This document shows, piece by piece, positions 50,301 through 57,844 of a stretch of 64,000 bases of DNA (position 1 is its first letter; each line of letters starts with the position of its first letter). A program made the position numbers and the translations under genes. Source of the DNA: Nocardioides flavus (ex Wang et al. 2016) (lineage in GTDB: Bacteria; Actinomycetota; Actinomycetes; Propionibacteriales; Nocardioidaceae). The stretch lies in assembly GCF_014653115.1 (NCBI RefSeq), contig NZ_BNAD01000008.1:62001-126000 (forward strand). Reading direction: 5' to 3'. The notes under the pieces are model-generated. The model saw only the letters and a list, made by a program, of their open reading frames with translations. It had not been told where the DNA came from and searched no databases.

Positions 50301-50765
50301 TCAGCCCAGCCTGGCGTAGGCCACCGACAGCGCGGTCGCGACCGACAGCCACAACGCGTACGGGGTGAGGAGCAGGCCGCCCCAGGCCTCGACCCGGCCG
50401 ACCACCACGACCAACGCCCAGGTGAGGACCGCGGCACCGGTCAGCGAGGCAGCGGCCGGCGCGAGGGCGTGCGGGACGTAGAACAGCCACGCCCAGCCGA
50501 GCGCCAGCGCCACCGACGCGGCGAGCACGCCGGTGGCGACCCACGCCGGGCCGGCCGACGCGGTGCGGACGACGCCCAGCCCGACGACGAGCAGCAGCGC
50601 GAAGTTGAGCGGCCACATCACGGCGAACACGACGTCGGGCGGCTGGAACGACGGCCGCGCGAGCGAGGCGTACCAGCCGGGGTCGTGGCCGTTCCAGACG
50701 TTCGACAGCGCGGCGAAGGCCACGACGAGAACGCACCAGGTGAGCACCGGCGCCCACGCCGTCAC
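50301..50765 (-). CDS. tspO: TspO/MBR family membrane protein
   Basis: The 154-residue protein has five predicted membrane helices and the family block WYASLARPSFQPPDVVFAVMWPLNFALLLVVG; the late GGLLLTPYALWLSVATALSVAYARLG fits the last helix. TspO proteins bind porphyrins and are linked to oxidative stress and heme turnover. The start is the GTG at 50765 in a GTGA overlap with the upstream gene. Confidence 0.88.
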   Translation of the reverse strand: MTAWAPVLTWCVLVVAFAALSNVWNGHDPGWYASLARPSFQPPDVVFAVMWPLNFALLLVVGLGVVRTASAGPAWVATGVLAASVALALGWAWLFYVPHALAPAAASLTGAAVLTWALVVVVGRVEAWGGLLLTPYALWLSVATALSVAYARLG

Positions 50766-51136
50766 GTCGACTCCCCCTCGAGGCGCGCCCGCACGGCGGC
50801 ATCGAAGGCCGCGACCGATCCGGTCATGCCGTCCAGCTCGCTCGCGCCGAGCAGGACACGCCAACGGTCGCCCTCGCGGGTCAGGACCACGGGCGCCCCG
50901 CTCGACGCGACCGCGTCACGCAGCTCGTCGTCGAGCTCGTTCAGGTGCAGCAGGCGCACCCGTACGGGGAGCCGGGCCGCCATCCGGTCCCACTCCCCCT
51001 TGCGCCGGACCGTGCCGTGGGTGATGTCGCACAGGCCGCAGTGCCGGGTGCCGCGCAGCTTGCCCCAGACGTACGCCGCCTCGCCGAGCAGGCCAGCGTC
51101 CGCGTCGTAGACGCCCACGATCTCGGTCACACCCAT
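50762..51136 (-). CDS. Conserved-looking hypothetical protein with a CxxC motif
   Basis: The 124-residue protein contains RHCGLCDITHGTVRRKGEWD (CxxC near residues 33-36) and an alternating charged region. The CxxC and following His could bind metal or be redox active, but I do not recognise the family. It begins at the ATG at 51136 with TAGCGT 6 nt before it (leaderless) and is coupled to TspO by GTGA. Confidence 0.75.
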   Translation of the reverse strand: MGVTEIVGVYDADAGLLGEAAYVWGKLRGTRHCGLCDITHGTVRRKGEWDRMAARLPVRVRLLHLNELDDELRDAVASSGAPVVLTREGDRWRVLLGASELDGMTGSVAAFDAAVRARLEGEST

Positions 51137-51142
51137 GTCACG

Positions 51143-51148
51143 ACGCTA
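51143..51148 (-). promoter_or_regulatory. -10 box TAGCGT of the CxxC-protein/tspO transcript (leaderless)
   Basis: TAGCGT on the minus strand ends 6 nt before the ATG at 51136. It lies directly downstream of tRNA-Gln on the same strand. Confidence 0.45.
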
Positions 51149-51156
51149 CCGAGCGG

Positions 51157-51235
51157 CTCCCCGGGTAGGAGTCGAACCTACGTCGCTAGTCCTGATTCAA
51201 AGTCAGGCGGGCCCTACCGGCAGACCAACCGGGGA
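51157..51235 (-). tRNA. tRNA-Gln (anticodon UUG)
   Basis: The acceptor arm TCCCCGG pairs with CCGGGGA. The anticodon arm is CCTGA-CTTTGAA-TCAGG with anticodon TTG, and the T arm is GTAGG-TTCGACT-CCTAC. The discriminator is G, and CCA is not encoded. The D stem GGTC/GGCC is followed by two bases before the anticodon stem, and the variable region is 9 nt (ACTAGCGAC), so it is 79 nt and slightly atypical. A tRNA-Gln next to glmU/prs is normal for actinobacteria. Confidence 0.88.
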
Positions 51236-51358
51236 TAGGAGGCCAAGCCTAGGGCCCGAGCGGACCGATCTTCACCACACCTCCACACGGGTCGGGGCCA
51301 TCCCTGATGTCGCGGTGCCTGCGTGACCGCTAGCGTGAGGCGCGTGACGGGGGAACTC

Positions 51359-52303
51359 ATGGGACGCCCGCCGGTCATCTCGACCGCGGGCCTCACCAAG
51401 CACTACGGGACGGTCCACGCCCTGACCGACCTCACGGTCGACGTCGGGGCGGGCGTGACGGGCCTGGTCGGCGCCAACGGCGCCGGCAAGTCGACGCTCA
51501 TCAAGATCCTGCTCGGACTGCTCGAGCCCACCGGCGGGAACGCCAGCGTCCTGGGCCACGACATCGAGCACGAGGGCCAGGAGATCCGCCGGCTCGTCGG
51601 CTACATGCCCGAGCACGACTGCCTGCCGCCCGACGTCAGCGCCAGCGACTTCGTGGTGCACATGGCGCGGATGTCCGGTCTGGGGGCGTCGGCTGCCCGT
51701 GAGCGCGCCGCCGACGTGCTGCGCCACGTCGGCCTCGACGAGGAGCGCTACCGGCCGATGGGTGGCTACTCCACCGGCATGAAGCAGCGCGCCAAGCTCG
51801 CCCAGGCCCTCGCCCACGACCCGCGACTGGTCTTCCTCGACGAGCCGACCAACGGCCTCGACCCGGCCGCGCGCACCGACATGCTGCGACTCGTCGAGCG
51901 CATCGGCAGCGAGTTCGGCATCGCCGTGCTCGTCACCTCCCACCTGCTCGGCGAGCTCGAGCAGGTCAGCGACCACGTGATCGTGCTCGACGGCGGCCAC
52001 CTGCTGCGCAGCAGCGCGACGGGCGAGTTCACCCAGCACACCGGCGGCCTGCTCGTCGAGGTCGTCGGCACCGAGACCGAGCGGGACCGCCTCGGGGAGG
52101 CGCTCGCCCAGCGGGGGCTCACCTGTCGACCGCGCGGTGCGATGGTCGCCGTCGACCCACCGCCGCCGGACCTCGCCGAGGGCGCGGCCGTCCACGACCT
52201 CATCCGCGACGTGGCCGCGGACCTCGGCCTCGGCCTGATGCGCCTCCAGCCGGACCGGCGCCACCTCGAGGACGTCTTCCTCGAAGGAGGCACCCGTGCC
52301 TGA
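51359..52303 (+). CDS. ABC transporter ATPase, first of a two-ATPase cassette
   Basis: A 314-residue ATPase: Walker A GANGAGKSTLIKILLG, Q-loop region YMPEHDCLPPDV, signature YSTGMKQRAKLAQAL and Walker B LVFLDEPTNGLD, followed by about 100 residues of C-terminal extension. I chose the ATG at 51359 (GGGGGA upstream); a GTG at 51344 lies 7 nt after a TAGCGT box and could be a leaderless start. It pairs with the adjacent ABC-2 type permease; the stop overlaps the next start. The substrate is unknown. Confidence 0.88.
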   Translation: MGRPPVISTAGLTKHYGTVHALTDLTVDVGAGVTGLVGANGAGKSTLIKILLGLLEPTGGNASVLGHDIEHEGQEIRRLVGYMPEHDCLPPDVSASDFVVHMARMSGLGASAARERAADVLRHVGLDEERYRPMGGYSTGMKQRAKLAQALAHDPRLVFLDEPTNGLDPAARTDMLRLVERIGSEFGIAVLVTSHLLGELEQVSDHVIVLDGGHLLRSSATGEFTQHTGGLLVEVVGTETERDRLGEALAQRGLTCRPRGAMVAVDPPPPDLAEGAAVHDLIRDVAADLGLGLMRLQPDRRHLEDVFLEGGTRA

Positions 52304-53191
52304 CCTCTCCGCCCCGGGCCCGGGTCGCTCCGGTGTCATCCACGACCTCGGCTACCGCCACTTCGACGGCGTCCGCGAGGGCTCCGGCGCCATCGCGCGC
52401 ACCCTGTTCACCACCGGTCTACGCCACGCGTACGGGCTCGGCCGGTCGGGCAAGTCGAAGGTCATGCCCTTCCTCCTGCTCGCGATGTCGTTGCTGCCTG
52501 CGACGATCGTCGTCGGTGTCGTCGTCCTCACCGGCCTCGCCGACCTCCCCGTGTCGTACGCCGACTACACCAACCAGACGCAGCTGCTGGTCAGCCTCTT
52601 CGCCGCCGCACAGGCACCGGTGCTGTTCTCCCGCGACCTGCGCCACCGCTCGATCGTGCTCTACCTCGCGCGTCCGCTGTCCTCGCACGTGTTCGCCCTC
52701 GTGCGGTGGCTCTCGCTGACCGTCGCGATCCTGCTCTTCACCGCGATCCCCACGACCGTGCTCTACGCCGGCGCGATGCTGGCCGGGCTCGACAAGAGCG
52801 ACCAGACCACCGACCTGCTCAAGGCGCTCGTCCTGCAGGTCCTGCTCGCCATGCTCGTCGCCGGCGTGTCCGGCCTGATCTCGTCGATCTCGCTGCGACG
52901 CGGCTTCGCCGTCGTCGGATCGGTGATGGCCCTGATCGTCCTGACCGGCATCGTCACCGTCGTCCAGAACATCGCCTGGTACGAGGCCGACAGCGAGACC
53001 GTCCCGGTCGCCGTCGGGCTGCTGTCGCCCTGGTCGCTCGTCAACGGCCTGGCCAACTCCTGGGACGCCGGCGTCGACACCGTCGTGCCGGTCGACGGCG
53101 CGTGGGTCCCGGCGTACGCCATCATCGCCGTCCTGCTCGTGGCCGGTTGCCTGCTCGGGCTCGTCGCCCGCTTCCAGAAGGTGGGCTCCCG

Positions 53192-53195
<4 letters not shown>
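52296..53195 (+). CDS. ABC-2 type membrane permease
   Basis: The 299-residue protein has about six hydrophobic helices after a cytoplasmic N-terminal stretch (VIHDLGYRHFDGVREGS) with conserved permease blocks such as RDLRHRSIVLYLARPLSSHVFALVRW. This organisation is typical of ABC-2 permeases exporting drugs or lipids. It starts with a GTG inside the first ATPase gene and overlaps the second ATPase start (ATGA). Confidence 0.86.
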
Positions 53196-54099
<904 letters not shown>

Positions 54100-54103
<4 letters not shown>

Positions 54104-54813
54104 ACGCGGGGATGATGAACGCGACCATTGCCAAGCTCGCGCTGCAGGCGCTCCTCGGCCGGCGACGGTTCTACCTGCTGCTGGCCTTCCCGGTGCTGCT
54201 CATCGGGCTGGTCGTGCTGATCACGGCCCTGACCGACGGCGACGCTGCGTACGGCGTGCTGCCCAACCTCGGCTTCCCGCTGGTGCTGCCGCTCGTCGCG
54301 ATCCTCGCGGCGTCGTCGGTGCTCGGCCCCGAGGTCGACGACGGCTCGATCGTCTACCTGCTGTCCAAGCCGGTGAACCGCTACGGCGTGGCGATCAGCA
54401 AGTGGGTCGTGGCGCTCGCCGCGACGCTGGTGGCCGGCGCGCTGCCGATCCTCGTCGCGGCGCTGATCACCGGCGACAGCACCCGGGCGGTCGCGCTCTT
54501 CGTCGCCGCCGCGGTCGCCGGCACGGCGTACTCCGCGCTCTTCCTCGCGATCTCGGCGGTCACCCGGCACGCCGTCATCGCGTCGCTGATGTTCGTGCTG
54601 ATCTGGGAGGGCCTGCTCGGCAACCTGTTCAGCGGCATCGCGTGGCTGAGCATCGGCCAGTGGGGACTGCGGATCGGCCACGCGATCTCCGACGAGCTGC
54701 CCGACCCCGCGAGCCTGCCGTACGCGGTCGTCGCCAGCCTCGTCGTGACGGTCGTCGGCGTGTGGTTCGCCGGAGACCGGCTGCGGTCGTTCTCCCTGCG
54801 CGGCGAGGCCTGA
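54100..54813 (+). CDS. ABC-2 type membrane permease (NosY-like)
   Basis: The 237-residue protein has about six membrane helices. Conserved ABC-2 features are RRRFYLLLAFPVLLIGLVVL, LGPEVDDGSIVYLLSKPVNR and AVTRHAVIASLMFVLIWEGLLGN. It is the last gene of the cassette and overlaps the ATPase stop by 4 nt. The exported substrate cannot be deduced; the family handles antibiotics, lipids and metals. Confidence 0.85.
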
Positions 54814-54836
54814 GCACCGCTCGCGCGTGCGCGCAC

Positions 54837-54842
54837 TAGGGT
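54837..54842 (+). promoter_or_regulatory. -10 box TAGGGT of the DNA ligase gene (leaderless)
   Basis: TAGGGT ends 7 nt before the GTG at 54850, and no ribosome-binding site lies between, as expected for leaderless initiation. Confidence 0.5.
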
Positions 54843-54849
54843 CGGAACC

Positions 54850-55971
54850 GTGGAACTCCCCGTCATGCCGCCCGTGCAGCCGATGCTCGCCAAGAGCGTC
54901 AGCGGCGTGCCCGACCCGGCGAAGCACGGGGGCCTGAGCTTCGAGCCCAAGTGGGACGGCTTCCGCTGCCTGGTCTTCAAGGACGGCGACGAGGTCGAGC
55001 TCGCGAGCCGCAACACCAAGCCGCTCACGCGCTACTTCCCCGAGGTCGTCGACGCCTGCCGCGAGCAGCTGCCGGACCGCATCGTGCTCGACGGCGAGAT
55101 CTTCGTCGGCCTGCAGGGCGCCGACGGCTGGCGGCTGGAGTTCGAGACGCTGCAGGAGCGCATCCACCCCGCCGCGAGCCGCGTCGACAGGCTGGCCACC
55201 GAGACCCCGGCCGGGTTCGTGGCCTTCGACCTGCTGGCACTCGGCGACGAGTCCTTCATGGACCGGCCCTTCTCCGAGCGACGTGCGGCCCTCGTCGCGG
55301 CGCTCGGCCACCTCGACGGCACCGGCCCCTGCTTCCTCACCCGCACCACCGAGGACGCGACCGAGGCGGAGCGCTGGTTCGAGGAGTTCGAGGGCGCCGG
55401 GCTCGACGGCGTCGTCGCCAAGCCGCTCGGCGCGGCCTACGAGCCCAACAAGCGCACCATGCTCAAGATCAAGCACGAGCGCACCGCCGACGTGGTCCTC
55501 GCGGGCTACCGCGAGCACAAGACCTCGACCCCCGAGGAGCCGCTGATCGGCTCGCTGCTCCTGGGCTTGTACGACGAGGCGGGCGAGCTGCAGCACATCG
55601 GCGTCTCGGCCAGCTTCACCGCCAAGCGGCGCGCCGAGCTGTGGCACGAGCTGCAGCCGCTGGTCTGCGACGTCGCCGACCACCCGTGGGGCCGGTGGAA
55701 CGAGTTCCTCACCGCCAACCCGGACCGGGTCCCCGGCACGCAGAGCCGCTGGAGCGCCGGCAAGGACCTCGGCTTCACCGCGCTGCGACCCGAGCGGGTG
55801 CTCGAGGTGAAGTACGACCACATGGAGGGCCGCCGCTTCCGCCACACCGCTCACTTCAAGCGCTGGCGTCCCGACCGCGACCCGGAGTCCTGCGGCTACG
55901 CCCAGCTCGACGAGCCCGCGGGCTACGACCTCACTAGAATCCTCAGCACCGACACCGGAGGCGAGTCATGA
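54850..55971 (+). CDS. ATP-dependent DNA ligase (LigC-type)
   Basis: A 373-residue stand-alone ligase. The nucleotidylated lysine is Lys34 in FEPKWDGFR (motif I). DGEIF (motif III), LDGVVAKP (motif IV) and MLKIKH (motif V) follow, then an OB-fold domain. It lacks the polymerase and nuclease domains of LigD. In actinobacteria such enzymes act in excision repair or backup end joining. A LigD-type polymerase is encoded separately at 61262-62347. Its stop overlaps the next gene start (ATGA). Confidence 0.92.
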   Translation: MELPVMPPVQPMLAKSVSGVPDPAKHGGLSFEPKWDGFRCLVFKDGDEVELASRNTKPLTRYFPEVVDACREQLPDRIVLDGEIFVGLQGADGWRLEFETLQERIHPAASRVDRLATETPAGFVAFDLLALGDESFMDRPFSERRAALVAALGHLDGTGPCFLTRTTEDATEAERWFEEFEGAGLDGVVAKPLGAAYEPNKRTMLKIKHERTADVVLAGYREHKTSTPEEPLIGSLLLGLYDEAGELQHIGVSASFTAKRRAELWHELQPLVCDVADHPWGRWNEFLTANPDRVPGTQSRWSAGKDLGFTALRPERVLEVKYDHMEGRRFRHTAHFKRWRPDRDPESCGYAQLDEPAGYDLTRILSTDTGGES

Positions 55972-56570
55972 GCACCCCCCACGTTCCCGAGAACACCCCC
56001 AGCAGCCCAGAGGACTCCATCCACGACGGACGGGGCACCTACGACGTGGTGCTCCTCGTCGAGCAGGCCCTCACGTCCGTCGACGCCGAGCAGGTGCGCT
56101 CGCTGCACAGCGAGATCGAGGACCCGGTCGTCTACCACGTGCTGCTGCCCCTCGAGGACGCCGCGGCCCGCATCGAGGCCACCCTCGGCACGCTCGGCGC
56201 CGGGGACCTGATGGCCGCGCCCGCGCTGGCGATGAACGACGTCGACATCGACGCGTTGCGGCGCGAGTGCGAGGAGCAGTCCTCGTCCGACCTCCAGCAG
56301 ACCCTCAAGGCCATCGCCGCGGCCGGCGGCACTGCCCACGGCAAGGTCACCTCCGAGCCGCCGGTCGACGCGCTGGCCGCGCTCGTCACCGCGGTCGACG
56401 CGCGCGAGGCCATCATCCTGACCCGTCCGCACGTCGTCGCCGAGTTCTTCCACGTCGACTGGACGTCCCGCGCGCGCCGCAAGCTCGGCGTACCGGTCCT
56501 CCACCTGATCGAGCACGAGAACTTCGACGAGCAGGCCTCAGGCTCCGGCGAGGGCGTGAGCGGGCTCTGA
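55968..56570 (+). CDS. Hypothetical alpha/beta protein coupled to the DNA ligase gene
   Basis: The 200-residue protein has an alternating strand/helix pattern (YDVVLLVEQALTSVDAEQV; PVVYHVLLPLED; EAIILTRPHVVAEFFHVDW; ARRKLGVPVLHLIEHENF) that resembles universal-stress or nucleotide-binding folds, but without a clear ATP motif. It overlaps the ligase stop, so it is co-translated with it; whether it takes part in DNA repair is unknown. Confidence 0.7.
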   Translation: MSTPHVPENTPSSPEDSIHDGRGTYDVVLLVEQALTSVDAEQVRSLHSEIEDPVVYHVLLPLEDAAARIEATLGTLGAGDLMAAPALAMNDVDIDALRRECEEQSSSDLQQTLKAIAAAGGTAHGKVTSEPPVDALAALVTAVDAREAIILTRPHVVAEFFHVDWTSRARRKLGVPVLHLIEHENFDEQASGSGEGVSGL

Positions 56571-56583
56571 CGGCCACGACCGC

Positions 56584-56663
56584 TGGTTGAGGAGCTCGCG
56601 CCGCGACCGTCACGAAACCGGATCGGGGTCTCGTGACCGGCGCCAGGGCGCCTTCCTCGACCA
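56584..56663. repeat. Large imperfect inverted repeat between convergent genes
   Basis: TGGTTGAGGAG at the left pairs with CTTCCTCGACCA at the right, and GTCACGAAACC with GGTCTCGTGAC inside. The sequence is of the TGGTTGAGGAG...CGAAACC type often seen between convergent genes of actinobacteria. It probably works as a two-way terminator. Confidence 0.7.
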
Positions 56664-56671
56664 ACGGGTGG

Positions 56672-57757
56672 TCAGCGGCGGGTGACGCGGCGTACGACCG
56701 CGCGGCGCAGGATCGCTGCCGCCTCGCGCCCGCCGACGGCGGGCTCCTTCGTGGCCCTGACCTGCGCGAGGTCGCGGCGCAGCTGCTGCACCGTGGCCCG
56801 CTGGGCGTCGCGCGCCTCGCGGGCGGCGAGGGTGGACTCGGCCTTGGTGTGGTCGAAGGTGAGCGCCACGGCGTCGGCGTAGCGGGCGTTGTAGTCCTCG
56901 TGCACCCGGTCGAGGGCCAGCAGCGTGTCACGGTCGTGCGGGTCCTCGACGAGGACGCCGAGCAGGTCCCAGACGCCCTCGGCCATCTCGCGCAGCCAGT
57001 CGGGGGTGCGGACGTCGTCCCAGGTGAGCTGCGACTTGCGCATCGACGGCTCGATGAAGTCGTCGACCGGGTGGTGCTCGCGCGAGGCGAGGTCGGTGTC
57101 GAGCGCGAGGTCGAGCTGCTGCTGCACGGGAGTGAGCGCGGCGCGCCAGTCGGCGAGCAGGTCGGTGTAACGCACGAAGGACCGCTTCGAGCCGCGGCCG
57201 GCCTTCTCGGTGAGGAGCGCGGCGTGCACCCAGCCGGCGACGTTGGACGTCTCCTTGGTGAGCCGCAGCTCCTCGGACTGGCTCGAGAGGTACGCGATGT
57301 CGCGCGAGCCGACGACCTCGGCGGGGTGGCGCAGCGCGGTCAGCCAGCGCAGGTCGGCGCCCAGCTCGGCGCTGACGACCTCCCACACCTGGGCGAACCA
57401 GAACGCGTGGGGGTCCTTGACGACGATCTGGTCCCCGGGCCGGTCGTGCTCGGCGAGCTGTCCCGAGAGCCACTCGTGGAGCTCCGCGGTCGGCACGCCC
57501 GACTCGACGTGGCGGGCGACGATGTCGACGGCCGCGGGGCGGCTGTCGATGTTGAAGAGCGCGAGCTCCTTGAGGTGGCGCTTGTGGAAGTCGATGACCC
57601 ACTGCGGCTCGTAGAACCCGCGCGGGTTGGTCTCCGAGGCCTGCACCTCGGGCTGCGGCACGTGGAGGCCGAGACGCTTCAGGGTGCCGGCGAGGGAGCT
57701 GGTGCCGCTGCGACCGGAGCCGGAGACGAGGACCAGCGGGGTGGAGGACGTCGGCAT
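56672..57757 (-). CDS. Sulfotransferase-family protein
   Basis: The 361-residue protein begins with LVLVSGSGRSGTSSLAGTLKRLGLHV, the PAPS-binding loop of sulfotransferases, and has IVVKDPHAFWFAQVW and LRWLTALRHPAEVVGSRD as later cofactor-binding parts. A C-terminal predicted coiled coil (AAREARDAQRATVQQLRRDLAQ) follows. It probably sulfates or only binds a surface glycan; the neighbouring GT4-Stealth gene (divergent, 87 nt) suggests a glycan. The ATG at 57757 is chosen. Confidence 0.82.
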   Translation of the reverse strand: MPTSSTPLVLVSGSGRSGTSSLAGTLKRLGLHVPQPEVQASETNPRGFYEPQWVIDFHKRHLKELALFNIDSRPAAVDIVARHVESGVPTAELHEWLSGQLAEHDRPGDQIVVKDPHAFWFAQVWEVVSAELGADLRWLTALRHPAEVVGSRDIAYLSSQSEELRLTKETSNVAGWVHAALLTEKAGRGSKRSFVRYTDLLADWRAALTPVQQQLDLALDTDLASREHHPVDDFIEPSMRKSQLTWDDVRTPDWLREMAEGVWDLLGVLVEDPHDRDTLLALDRVHEDYNARYADAVALTFDHTKAESTLAAREARDAQRATVQQLRRDLAQVRATKEPAVGGREAAAILRRAVVRRVTRR

Positions 57758-57844
57758 GCGGCTCACCCTATCGGCCGGACCGGCTCCCCCTAGGATCGTG
57801 CCGACCGTTCCGCGGATCGTCGAGGACAGAGGACTGAGGACCAC

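Noticed and set aside
47166-51110. A 1314-codon open frame on the plus strand
   Set aside because: It overlaps the SulP transporter, the TreT-like gene and others, each with clear domains; the translation is Arg/Gly-rich and has no family motif.
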